Source: Camarhynchus parvulus (lineage: Eukaryota > Chordata > Aves > Passeriformes > Thraupidae). Taken from it: 64,000 nucleotides of DNA. Positions within the stretch are counted from its first letter, which is position 1. Every line of letters begins with the position of its first letter. A program made the position numbers and the translations under genes. Where the stretch lies: contig NC_044590.1 of NCBI RefSeq assembly GCF_901933205.1, forward strand, positions 6,711,501-6,775,500, written 5' to 3'. Positions 24,261 to 35,427 of this stretch are shown one piece after another. The notes beneath the pieces were generated by a model, which worked only from the letters and a program-made list of their open reading frames with translations, did not search any database and was not told the origin of the DNA.

Positions 24261-24819
24261 GCCAAACTCGCGGGGCTCGCCAAAAGTCGCAGTGGACCCC
24301 CGAAAGTTCCGATTTTGTTGTTACGGCTCGGGATTCTGGGTGCTGCCCAAATAAACGCGGGGATGCCGTCACTGCGGAGCATCCCGCAAAACTCCCGACG
24401 GCTCCTGCGGACTTACCGTGGTGAAACACGCAGCATTAAAATTTGGGGGATTCGCGCAAAACTGATGTCTCCCGCCAAATTATAGGGCTGCCGATAAATT
24501 ACAGGGGTTCTTCAAACGTTGCAGAGCTCCTCACAAAGTTAAACTCCCCAAAACTTGTAGGTTCCCCCCAAAGTTCTCTCCGAAGTTTTAAATCCCCTAT
24601 AACTCGCCTGTAGGGCTCCCCCATCAGCTCTAGGGCTTCCCCAAAAGTTACAGTCACCTTCTGCTAGAAAGGGGGTGTGGTCTGGACTTTTGGGGTGTGT
24701 GCGCCGCTCCCAGTAGGAAAGAAGTCCCTAATTCCACCGTCAGTCTTGCCCATCTCGAGGAATCACTGCCAACCCCCCAGAATGGCAGGGGCTGGGTGTG
24801 GGTGGGCTGCGAGGGGTGC

Positions 24820-25085
24820 AGGAGATTTTTGGGGTGCTGAGGTGCGTGGGGGCACACGGGATGTGAGGGGGGTACACGGGGTGCGCGGGCTCCATGGGGA
24901 GCGTGGGCTGCCCCGGGCGTGTGGGATGCATGGAATGCGCTGGGTACACGGAATGCTTGGGATGCGCGGGGCGCAGGGGGGTTCTGGGGTGCACAGGGGT
25001 GCCCTGGGTGCCTGGGCTGGCAGGGGGTACCTGTAGTGCAGGGGGTCTGTGAGGTCCATGTGACACATGGGGTGCGGGGGGTTTT
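24820..25085. repeat. Degenerate GGGGTGC/GGGATGCGC-rich tandem repeat
   Basis: Irregular units such as GGGGTGCGCGGG, GGGATGCATGGAATGCGC and GGGGTGCACAGGG recur with variable spacing. The array is strongly G-biased on the plus strand. Confidence 0.65.
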
Positions 25086-25947
25086 GGGGTGTCTGGGGAG
25101 CTCCGGCTGGCGCCCACCCGCGTTCTGCCCCTCGCCTGCCCCAAAACCCGCGGGGCGGCTCCGAGGGGCCGCCGGGTCCTGCTCCTGCTGGGTTGCCCAG
25201 CCCCGAAGGCCGGGACAGAGTCCGTGCGGCTGTCCCGGAGGGCGGCCCCCGCCCGTCCCCCCCTCTGCTGTCCCCCAGCAGCCCTGGGCTGCCGGGCACG
25301 GCCGATCCCCGCGGCTCGGGGGCTCTGCGCTTGCTGGGGCGGCACCCCCGGGGTCCCCTGCCTGGGGAGGGGACGTTCCCAGCCTGGCTCCTGGGGCGCT
25401 CCGTCCCCCCGTTCCCTGCGCTGGTGGAGGTGGGGCTGGAGGTGCCGCTTCCACCCTGCGCCAACACCGGGCGCGTTCCTAGGAGTGAAAAAAGCAGCAA
25501 ACCGGGAAAACCCCCCCGAACCCGGCCAAGCGCCCCGTGCCGCCTCGGCACGGCCGCCCGCGGGGCGTCCCTGCCACGGGAACGGGGAATCTACGGGGAA
25601 CCGGGACACCCCCGGGGCCCCAAAACCCGCCCGGGCAGCACGGGATGGGGGGCGCAGCCGCAGCAGCCTTTATTCCCCATCTGTCCCGCGCCTGGGGAGT
25701 CCGATCCCGCAGCCCCCGGCAGCGCAGCCCCGCAGGAGCCGGTGGGGCCCGGGGGAGGCTCCGCGGCCGCCCCCGCTCTGGTTTAATGGTTAACGGCGGC
25801 CGAAGCACAGAGCTGCAGGCTCCAGCAGCTCCGCTCGGTGTTGTGCAACTCCACGGGCATCGCACACCCTGGCACAGGGCGCCACCAGCCCGACCCCCGG
25901 CCCGGGCAGGGGGGCTCGGAGCACGGGGGCATCCGACATTTAAAAAG

Positions 25948-26065
25948 TGGCCATAGAACCCCCTGAGTTGGAAAGGCCGTGCAAGGATCATTTAGTCCAG
26001 CTGCTGGCGCTGCACAGGACTCCCCCAGGAATCACCATCCCTGGGAGATGCCCCCGTGGTACCCG
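25948..26065 (-). mobile_element. CR1 LINE 3' fragment (antisense)
   Basis: The blocks 'CCTGAGTTGGAAAGGCCG', 'GGATCATTTAGTCCAGCTGC' and 'GCACAGGACTCCCCCAGG' are the reverse-oriented tail typical of avian CR1. Confidence 0.75.
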
Positions 26066-26417
26066 GGTGCCCTTGCCAGGGCTTGGCTGCGGACTGGACT
26101 GATGCCCCTCGCCCAGGGGGTCGTGCAGAGGGATCGCGGCCGTGCCCGCCCTGCCCGTGTCCCCTGGCTGCCCGCTGGGGCTGCGGAGCTGCCGGGATGC
26201 GGGGCCACACGGGGGTGAGCTGCAGGGACGGGGGGGGCGCGGCTAGGCGGCATGCGGAGCTGCTCGGCTGCTCGGCACGGTTGGGTGCAGAGCCCTGCGC
26301 TGCCGGACAGCCACAGAGCTGCGCGGGCTGCAGAGCCCTGCGGGCTGCAGGGACACGGGGCTGCGGGTCCTTATGGCACAGAGCGCCCTACAGCGCTGTG
26401 CAGGTGTCACACGCTGC

Positions 26418-26787
26418 CGTAAAGCGCGAGTGTCGTAAAACTGCCGTAAAGCAACGTGGTCGTAAATGGTGTCGTAAAGCGTGGCTGTCGCAAAAGGTGT
26501 CGTAAAGCAACACTGCTGTAAAATGTGCCGTAAAGCAACACTGTCATAAAAGGTGCCGTAATGTGCGACTGTCGTGAAAGGTGCCATAAAGCAACATTGT
26601 CGCAAATGGTGCCGTAAAGCGCGACTGTCGTGAAAGGTGTCGTAAACAGCGACTGTAGTAAAAGGCGCAGTAAAGCGCGACTGTCGTAAACGGCGCCGTA
26701 AAGTGCGACTGTCGCAAAAGGTGTCGTAAAGCGTTACTGTCGTAAAACTGCCGTGAAGCACGACTGTCGTAAAAGGTGTCGTAACAC
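26418..26787. repeat. 28-bp CpG-rich minisatellite, about 13 units
   Basis: Tandem 28-base units, approximately CGTAAAGCGCGACTGT followed by CGTAAAAGGTGC, so each unit carries the word CGTAAA twice at alternating spacings of 16 and 12 bases. Units differ by a few substitutions, one copy is 27 bases, and at least 13 copies are present. The array is CpG-rich, and the open frames across it are by-products of the repeat. Confidence 0.93.
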
Positions 26788-27460
26788 TCTTGCACACTTG
26801 CGCACACCTTCTGCTTCTGCTGCAGAAAATTGGAGACCAAATTTGGCCGCCTCAGCCCCTCCACAGCGGGATCTGTCCCTTCCCTGGTGCCATTCCAATC
26901 CCGCCTTTCCCCAGGGAGGTGGTGCCGTGGTACCCACACCCCGCGGGCAGGGTGGGGACCGGAGTGAAGCCTCACTGATCCCGCACGGACACGATGCTCC
27001 CGTGCCTGGCAGCACAGCCCAAAACAGCTCCCAGGGATTCAGGAGGTGCAGGAGGGACCCAGCCGTGTGTGCTGGGATGGTGGAGAAGGGGAGCAGGGGC
27101 AGGATGCGGCCGGGGAGCGCACACGTGCTTGTGGCAGCCTGGCAGCAGGAAGAGCGCGGCAGCAGCGGCACCAGCCGCGCTCTATCAGCGCCCTGATCTC
27201 GCAGGGGGATGGGAGAAGCTCTCGAGGGCGGCTGTGGTTTGGCGTCGCGAGCAGGGCTGACGATGCCTGGGGTCCCTCCAGCTCCGACACCTCCAGCGGG
27301 GTTTGCTGAGCACTGCGTTTTCAGTTTTAATCTCTTCACCTGCCGCGGTGCAGGGGCAAAGATGCGGAGGGGGAGCGCCGCCGCGGCAGCCTTTAGTTCC
27401 CCTGCCCGCGGCGCAGCCGGAGGCGCGCATTCCTCCACACCCTCGCCCCTGGCCGTCCTG

Positions 27461-27810
27461 CACGGCACAGCCCGGCATGCACAGCACGGCACACGGCACG
27501 GCACGGCCCGGCATGGCACAGCACGGCACGGCATGGCACGGCACGGCACAGCCCGGCATGGCACAGCACGGCACAGCCTGGCACGGCACTGCACGGCACG
27601 GCACTGCACGGCACGGCACGGCACGGCACGGCACGGCACGGCACGGCACGGCACGCCTGGCACGGCACGGCACGGCACGGCACGGCACGGCACGGCACTG
27701 CACGGCACTGCACGGCACGGCACTGCACGGCACGGCACTGCACGGCACGGCACGGCACGGCACGGCACGGCACAGCCTGGCACGGCAGTGCACGGCACAG
27801 CACGGCACGG
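27461..27810. repeat. (GGCAC)n pentanucleotide array
   Basis: About 350 bases of GGCAC/CACGG pentamers with variants GGCACA, GGCACT, GGCATG and CCTGGCAC. The array is open in several frames on both strands and encodes periodic Ala/Val/Pro/Cys/Arg or His/Gly/Thr/Ala strings; this is simple-repeat composition and not a gene. Confidence 0.93.
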
Positions 27811-28315
27811 CTCGGGGGCTGCGGGCTCCGCCCCGCTCCAGCCACACCAGCCCGCCGTGCCACGAGGTCAGGCAGCCGCTGGCCATGCGACAGGGACACC
27901 GTCATTGCCACCGCGTTCCTTGGGGCACGGATGTGCAACTCCGCCGGGGAGGAGAGGAGGGAGGGTTAAGCTCTGGTACACATCCAGCTCACCCAGGCTT
28001 TTTTGGCACAGGGAGGCTGCAGGACCCACAGGAGTGATGGGGAAGTGAGCAAGGAAGCAAATGCTGAGCAAACACAGCCTGGCTTGTAGCACAGCCCTGT
28101 GCAAGGCTCTGCTCTGGCACAGATCACCCCAAACAGCAGCTCTTGGTGGCTGTGTGTCCCCATTTCAGAGGTGCCAAACCTCCCATCCAGGGCGAGTGCA
28201 CTCACTGACACATTGTGCTCAAAGCTGCTCTCTCAGCACCAGTTGCAGCAGCAGCAAGAGAGCCCAGAACCAGGGATTTAGACTCAGCTTAAGAGTGTAA
28301 ACTTTCTCTCAGCCT

Positions 28316-28321
28316 TTTAAT
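28316..28321 (-). terminator. LIME1: Possible polyadenylation signal (ATTAAA) of LIME1
   Basis: The variant hexamer lies on the minus strand about 0.7 kb after the LIME1 stop. No canonical AATAAA was seen closer, so this is tentative. Confidence 0.3.
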
Positions 28322-28434
28322 GGTGACCCATGGAGACACCCTTGCATGGGTCTGAGAGGGTGGGAGTGGAGGATGGAGCAGAGCCCACAGCCCACAGCCC
28401 ACAGCAGGGAAATTTCTGTGTAGTCCTGTGCAGG

Positions 28435-28505
28435 GTAGGATGGACTCAATGATACCTTGTGGGTCCTTTCCAGCTCTGGATATTCTGTGATTCCATGGAG
28501 GCACA
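28435..28505 (+). mobile_element. CR1 LINE 3' terminal fragment
   Basis: 'GGATGGACTCAATGATACC', 'GGTCCTTTCCAGCTCTGG' and 'ATATTCTGTGATTCC' match the CR1 tail in sense orientation. It probably lies inside the LIME1 3' UTR. Confidence 0.75.
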
Positions 28506-29020
28506 GGGCTGACTCCATCTCCCCATAACAAGGGACATTCTGTGATGGGGGCAAAGCCTCTCAGGGCTCCCTGGGGGCTGGAGGGGTCCCTGGCCTCCCC
28601 CAGGCAGTGTGAGGAGGACAGAGACCCTCAGTCATGACAGAAACCTCCTGATGGGGGTCTGATCCTGCAGCCCAAGGCATGGGGCTGGCTGCAGCCCCGT
28701 CACCCCCCTGCCCCAAAACGTGACTGGTCCCCACCCTGTTCCCATCTTGGTGCCAGTGCCAGCCCTGTCTCACTGGGGTCCCACCCAGCACCCCCAAAGT
28801 GCCCATCTTGGCACATCCCACCATCAACCTGCTGGCACCGGCTGGGCTGGGATGGGACAAGAACACTCGTAGAAAAGTAACTCGTAGAAAATATATACAG
28901 AGAGTGAGAGCTGGGCACAGGGCTCTGGTGGGCACAGAGCTGTTGGCACCTGTCCCTTTGGCACCCAGTGGTGTCCAGCCAGGTGGGCCCCCCCTGTGGC
29001 ACTGCCCCTGCTCCTGGGGG

Positions 29021-31027
29021 CTATAGGTTGGTGATGTAAACCTGCAGCCCGTTGGCTGCTGTCCGGGCAGAGGCTTTCCGGGACCCCCCTGCCCAGACGT
29101 CCACCACGCTCTCATAGAGGTTCTCAGGCACACAGGGCTTCCCTGGCTTGTCCCGTTTTGCTGCCTTCTTCCAGTTAATGTCCACAGCCTCATAGTCAGG
29201 CTCGGGGCCACGGGCCTGGGCAGTCCATGCTCTGTCGTTGATGGATTCATAACAGGGGTCAGGGGCACCTGGGGCTGCTGGGGCCCCCTCCTGCTGGCAG
29301 GGGTGCGGCCCCTCAGACCCCCCCTCCTTCACAGCCCTCGGGGTTGATGCAGGGACCTGGGATTTCTTCTTGGTGGCTTTGCACACCGTCGAGTACATCT
29401 CTTCCAGCTGCAAAAGGAAATTTTTTTTTTGGGGTGGAGGTTTAGTGACAATCCCTGCCCACTGCAGGATACCCTCATGATTTTGTCCCCTGCATCTTCC
29501 GCCCCCAGGAGGATGCTGGCAGTGGATCCTAACTTATACCCTGCCCCACACATGGGCACTGCCAGGAGAGAGGGAATTAAATGATCCCCCACCCACCATG
29601 TGCGCCATCCCTGCTGTCCCCCAGAGTGTACCTTGGCATGAGGGGCACCGCCTGTGCCATCCCAGCAGTGCTGTGCTCCAGAGGGTCCTGCCACAGCCCC
29701 ATCCTGCACCTCCACCGACACCACCTTCCTCACTTTATGGACACAGGCGTAATCAGCTGTCCCGTGCACAGCCCGTGGAGGGGACACCTGGGTGCCAGCT
29801 GGCATGGGGGGCACCGGGGTGCCCTCCTCCCCCACTGCCAGGCACTCATAGACGGCGTCTGGCACTGGTTTGCGCAGCGGGGTGAAGAGCAGGTTGGAGT
29901 AGGTCTGGTCGGGGGCTGGGGAGGTGGCCGGGGGCTCAGGGACGGGGATCTGGGGCAGCTCACGGTGCAGGAGGCCAGAGCTGTGCAGGGATTCACCCCC
30001 AGGGGCCGTGGGACCGGGGAGATCCAGGCTGGCAGGACGCTGGACTGTGGGAGAGAAGAGGAAATGAGGGGATGCAACAGGCACCAAGCCCTGTGCCAGC
30101 GCTGTGGCACGTCTGTCTGTGACATGATGGGCAGCCTGGGGACTGCAGGCAGCTGCCAAGGGCCACCAGCCCCTCGGGCCCCCCTGCTACATGAGCACTC
30201 ACCATCCCTGACCTTCACCCGGTACAGCTCGTGCAGCTTCGTGTCCGACTTGCTGAGTGACCGCAGCTGGGTCTGGCAGAGCAGGGCCTGCTGGGGGAGG
30301 ACAGACACCCTCAGGCTGGGCTGGGAGCCCAGACCACCACCAGGGCTGATCCTGCCCCCCAGATGTGCTCTTACCTCATCCACGAGCTTCACCCCGTCCG
30401 GAGCGACCTTCTTCCTGCCCTTCCTGCAGGGAGAAGTGGGGCTGAGCCCAAGGCAGATGGCAAAGCCGGGGTGAGGAGCAGGTGTCCCCATGTGGCACTC
30501 CCAAACTCCACATCCTGCTCCTTCCCCAGCCCCACAGCAGGCTCTGTGCTGGCTGGGGACATCACAGTTGCATCCTGCACCCCACTGAGCTGTGCAGGGC
30601 ACCACTGGCACCACCCTTGGCATTGCCCCTCCTGCTCTCAGCTCAGCCCTCTCTGGGCTGCTCCTCTGAGGTTTTTGGGCACAGGGGCAGTTCCAGGGGG
30701 CTGTGACACACAGGGATGCAGGATCAAGCCAGGTAGAGCTGCACTGGGGTGCAGGTGGGGGTTTGGGGTGAGCCGAGCAGCAGATCCCACAGTTCCAGCT
30801 CAGGATGGCTGCACACAGAGTCCCCACGTGCAGCCCCCAAATGCCACCGAGGCATCCCCAGCCCCACCCAGCCCCAGGAGGGAAAGTGCAGGAGCTGTGG
30901 GCAGCACGTACCGTTTGCAGGCAGCACACAGGGTGCCCAGGTAGACCAGGCCACCGAGCAGGGCCAGGGCAGTGCCAGCTGGCAGCAGCCGCGTCCCTGC
31001 TGTCCCCTCGCCGCTGGCTGCAGCCAT
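29021..31027 (-). CDS. LIME1: LIME1, Lck-interacting transmembrane adaptor
   Basis: The five coding exons on the minus strand are 31027-30912, 30423-30375, 30290-30203, 30044-29632 and 29407-29021. All phases agree, giving about 350 residues. A short extracellular N-terminus is followed by one membrane segment (about residues 14-33, LLPAGTALALLGGLVYLGTL), then the palmitoylation motif CAAC (34-37) and a basic stretch KRKGRKK. The tail then has many tyrosine motifs: YSNL, YECL, YACV, YSTV, YESI, YEAV and YESV. It ends in YITNL, a class I PDZ-type C-terminus. This is the layout of the LIME/PAG raft adaptors, which are phosphorylated by Src-family kinases and recruit Csk, Grb2 and similar SH2 proteins in lymphocytes. 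The SLSKSDTKLHELYR block is also shared with this family. Synteny with SLC2A4RG and ZGPAT selects LIME1 over its paralogue PAG1, though the tail is notably PAG-like. The ATG is the first in the transmembrane exon; the upstream UTR exon is not defined. Confidence 0.9.
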
Positions 31028-31056
31028 GGGGGAGCCGCTGGCAGCACCACTGAGCT

Positions 31057-34000
31057 CTGGGGAGAGAGAACACGAGCTGGGGTTCAGCCTGGAGCTGCTG
31101 GGCTCACCATGGCTTGAAATGGTGCCCTGTGACCCCCAGGGACCCCTGCAGCACAGTCCCCCTGCAGGGACCCTCTCTGGATGCGCTGGATGGGGACATT
31201 TCACCACGTGTCCCATTTTCTGGCCAGCGATTGCTGTCCCCAGAGTCACTGTAACACCTCCAGTGCCCAGCCCCGTGTGGACACTTGGCACTGGGTGCTC
31301 TGTTACCACCAGGGAAAACTTCAGATTTTGGTTCCTTTTGAAAAAAACCAATCCAACATAACCAGCAGGATTCAAGCTCACTGAAAGGGTGAAAAGGAAA
31401 TGCCCAGGAGCCCTGAAAACCCTCTAGAGACACCCAAGAAATGACAGAGTGCTTTCTGGGGACACTGGGACACCAACCCAGGCTGTGGGATGGGGGTGAC
31501 GCCAATCCTGAACACAGGGGAGGCCAGTAAGACAGGCAGTATGACTCAGTTTCCTGGAAACAAGGGGAGCTTCAGCATCTCCTTCCTCCCCCTCCTCATG
31601 CCCTGGCCTCAGCAGAACCCACCAGGACACCCTCCTCCTGCAATGGATTCACACATTCTCTGTGCCACCACAACCCCAGGTCTGCAGCCACTCTGCTGTG
31701 ACACCAGAGCAGAAAACTCCCCATCTTCCCACCCCTTTCCTCTGCCTAAAGCTGTGCCTTGCCCAAACCCAGCCCTTGTCCCTGCGCTTTCCTCAGGGCA
31801 AAAATCATCCCCTGCAAACCGTGGCAGTGGCAGGAGGGTGTCCTGACACAAAGCACGGGTGCTCCCCAGCCTGTCAGGATCACCTCCTTCCCCAGGAGGC
31901 TTTTGGTGACCCCTGTCCCATCATTCCCACACCACCCTCCCCATCCCTGCTCTGCTGCCAGCACGCTGCGAACCCAAAGCAAAAGCTGACACCCCTCCAC
32001 CGGTGTCTGCAGCTCCCAGCTCTGCACAGCTCAGCTCTGTGCACCCTGCTCTACAGAAACAGGCTGGCCTGTCACCAGCACCCAAGAAATGCCTGATCTG
32101 AAAGGAGATGGAGGCAGTTCCTGGAGTGAAACACAGCTTCAAGACGCCACGGTAGCTGATCCAGATGGGGCCAGCAGTAGGGTCCCTGGGCAGAGCTGAG
32201 CAGGATCAGCTTCCACCAGTACAGATGCGAACCCAGAGATCTGGGGGGACATGCTGAGCACCTCTTACTCACCCTCTTGCATATCTTCATCTGGATGACA
32301 AAGCCCAGATGAGCTCTGGTGAGAAGCCACCCTGCCTTGTGTAAATCTCAAAAGCTACTGCAGATCCACAGGAGCTCCCCTCTCCCCTGCACCCCAGATC
32401 ACACAGCAGCATCTTTGGCACATTTTTACCCCAATAACCAGAAGGTCTCTGCCCATTTGCAGCACCCTTTTATCTGTGAGCATCCTTTTATCTAAGAACT
32501 TCCCATGCCTTTGGAAACTGCCCTGACTGAAGCATGAACCCTGGAGAGCAATTATTTCAAGGCAGAAAGGGAGACAGGGAGGTTTTAAGGACTAACCAGG
32601 CTGGACAGACTGGCTTAGATCAGAGCTGGGAAGAGGAGGCTGTTCCCTTTCCAACGTTTTAATTAGACAACACAGCTTTTCTGTCTGAGCATACTTTAAT
32701 TATTGGGATTACCTGCAACAGGGTCACTGCGTTAGACAGAGCCTGGAGCTCCTTGCTGGGCTCGTTCAGCTCATTAGAGGGATGGAATCGTGGGCTGCAG
32801 GAGCAGAGCAGAGCTGAGCAGGCTCTGGAGTTGAGCAGACAAAGTTCTAGCAAGGCTTGATGGCCAGGAGCTGGTGTGATGTTGGAATCGAGGTGGGAGC
32901 TTTCAGCATGCTGAGGCAGGCACACACGGGGCAGCTTATCCCACAGCAGGGGGATTTTCCATCCCTGAATTCTGAAGATTGAAAGGAGAGACTTCCTTAA
33001 GTAGGAATGAGCGCAGAAAAATTCTTCTGGCCTATTTTCTGTAGAGCAGATCGGTGGTTGCTCCAGGATTTCTGAGCAGTGAAACTGTGCTGTGCATCCT
33101 CCTCAGTGTTCAGGATCAGCAGTCACTGGGAGAAGCCACTTAGGGCAACACCTTGGGTCTCCCAAAACTACAGATTTGCAAGCAGAACCCCTGACTAAAG
33201 ACAACCAGGTAGGACTGAGCAGGTTTGCAAGGCAAACTCAGCCAGACCTTCTGAAACCTACACCTGGATTTCCTGCAGATGAAGTTATCGATCTCCCTGC
33301 CCTAGGGCTGCTCCCCGGGGCAGAAGGCTCAGCAGAGGCGTTTCAAAGGCGCCGGCTCTGCCTGCCCAGCCCAGCCTCGGTGGCTTTGAAGGCGAGGGCG
33401 GTCACAGCTGCTGAGTACGTGTGACAGCACCCACAGCCCTCTGAGCAGGGATCTCTCCCCTCTGTGTGTGACACCCCAGCACAGGCATCCTGAAGGCAGA
33501 TGGGTTGTTACTCCAGGATGTGGGAGTTTTTTGTGAGCCCTACGAAAGGTGCAAGTTTCTCATCTGGGCTTCCTGAAAGCAAGATTAAGTTCGCTGCAAA
33601 ACCAAGCGCTGCTGGTGATGATTCTGCCTGGCCTCTGATTCATCTCCCCAGATAAAACCACACAGTCTTCAGTGCAGGGTGGCAGGAAAAAAGTCTGCAA
33701 AGCTACTCAAAGCCTATTTGCACAAAACCAAAAGGAACATTTTGAGCTGATTTCCATCAGCAACTGAGCACACAGCTGCAGCAAACTCTGCTCAGGTACC
33801 CCAGGGAGTTGTGCTTCAAAAAAGGCCCAAGAAGCAGAAGTAGATAGATTTTTTTTCCTTTCAATTACAAAAAGTGAAAGATCTGTTTACAGTCCGTCAC
33901 AACACTAAATCTGCCCTGGACCATGGGGTGCAATTAGTGAATTTTAAGACTATTTCAAAAAAGCAGGCATGAGATCTTACCCACTTTGCTTATCTCCATA

Positions 34001-35420
34001 ATGAGATTTCATGGTCAAACACCTCTAGGGGCTTTTCATTTACAAAGTGCCAACCATACTTCTAAATGCCAGACCCAAATGCCTGAAAACTTGGATGCAG
34101 ACTTCTGGCTGCAGTTCTGATCGCTGCTCACATGCTGGAGTGGCTTTTGAGAAAACACAACTTTAAAACTTTCAGGTGAGTGACTGTCAGCCCACACCAC
34201 AGGGCTCTGCTCGACGCTGACCCCATTTCAGCACTTTTCTTTCTTCCTGCCCTTCCCTGGTTGCTGAACACTCACTTGGGCAAAAAAAAAAAAGCTCTTT
34301 TAAGGCAAGAATAATCTCAAGAGGTTTTCTGCAGAGCTGAGCCACAGCAGGAGACCAGCAGAGAGCTTGGAGCTGCTGTTATGGGAAGGCAGATTCCAAA
34401 GTGCAGCATGGCTGTATGAAGGAGATGTGTCTTCTCCAGAACCATCTGCCTGCCACAGTGGTTTCCTTTGCCACACATGCACTACTTCTACATCATCTTA
34501 GGTTTTCAGAAGACAGCATTTCAGGGGCCACATTCTCAAGTCTCCTCACCCAGAGACAGGGGCTCAGCACTTCCCATTGCACACATCAGCAACACTCCTG
34601 TCCCCCTCCTCGCAAAACAACTGGAAATTTCCATGATGCCAGGCACCTCTGAACTGAATTCATTGACCCAAAAGCAATTGGCTCTCACTCAGCCTCCAGA
34701 CCCCAGCCATGGAATCTCAGCAGCATTGCCAAGCTCCACCACCTTTGCTTCCCTCTCAAGCCCAGCTACAGAGCACAAAACATGGAACGACACAGCTTGG
34801 AGACCAACTCACAAAGCTGAGCCCAGCTGAGGCTTCCCAGAGCAGAGCAGGAATCCTGCCTGTCCAGTCTATCCAGCCCCAAGAGCATCTCTGACAGTGC
34901 TGTGACTTCTGTATACTTTGGGGGTTTTAAGGTATTTCCCCCCGACTTTAGCTGCAGATTCCTCATTTCCCAGGCAGGAAAGCCACCACCACTTACTTGC
35001 AGGAACTCAAAATCCGGTGAGTGTGGGGTGCAGGGATCCAATCGTGTTCTCTTCCCTGCCGGCCAGCCTGGAGAATTTCATTTATCCCACAGCAAGTCCC
35101 AGTCAGGGCCTCCCGCACATTTCCAACATCCCGATCTGAGCTCTCCGGCTCCCTGAGGAGCTGTGAGCAGACACAGAGCACACCCACCACAGCTTCCTGG
35201 CCTCGGAGGTGGCGGCTGCACCCCGGGGTGGGCTGGGTCTGTGCTCGCAGCCGGGGCGGGAAGCTCAGCACACCCGAGCTGCCTCTGCCGCGTCCGCTCC
35301 CCGCCCGGCTCCTCCCGGAGCTCAGGGCAATGGAAGGAAAGAATGGGGAGCCCCAGATCATCATTACCTTGCAAATGAACAACGCCTTACAAGGAGAGAG
35401 GAGGAAAAAAGAAACACCAA
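31057..35420. other. Intergenic/5' region of LIME1, no gene recognised
   Basis: About 4.4 kb without a supported coding exon. A GC-rich pocket at about 35200-35330 (CCGCCCGGCTCCTCCC and similar) could mark the LIME1 5' UTR exon or promoter, but I cannot place splice sites with confidence. No CR1 copy or long tandem repeat is evident. Confidence 0.4.
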
Positions 35421-35421
35421 C

Positions 35422-35427
35422 TTTATT
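35422..35427 (-). terminator. ZGPAT: Candidate polyadenylation signal of ZGPAT
   Basis: AATAAA on the minus strand, about 2 kb after the ZGPAT stop. A variant ATTAAA lies nearer at 36136-36141. Which one is used cannot be decided from sequence. Confidence 0.3.

Larger units (their letters stand above)
24261..28310. other. GC-rich intergenic region between SLC2A4RG and LIME1
   Basis: About 4 kb without a supported gene. Long open frames on both strands result from GC-rich or tandem-repeat composition and lack family similarity or splice structure. The region holds a GGGTGC-rich array (24.8-25.1 kb), a CR1 fragment, a 28-bp minisatellite and a GGCAC pentamer array, listed separately. Confidence 0.6.

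Noticed and set aside
24654..25793. Several 230-290 codon open frames on both strands
   Set aside because: High GC content and G-rich tandem repeats suppress stop codons. No family resemblance, splice phase or start context was found.
26418..26787. CRISPR-like array
   Set aside because: Units are directly adjacent without unique spacers, and the locus is in a vertebrate genome.
26243..26975. Minus-strand open frames with a repeating Thr/Leu/Arg/Phe pattern
   Set aside because: They follow the 28-bp minisatellite. 28 is not a multiple of 3, so the periodic protein cycles through frames and reflects repeat composition only.
26734..28048. Long open frames on both strands rich in Pro-Cys-Arg-Ala-Val or His-Gly-Thr-Ala
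   Set aside because: They are translations of the GGCAC pentamer array. They have no domain, no splice context and the same openness in several frames.
29581..31381. Long open frames overlapping LIME1 in other frames
   Set aside because: They are shadows of the LIME1 exons and GC-rich introns. Only the five phase-consistent exons give the adaptor protein.
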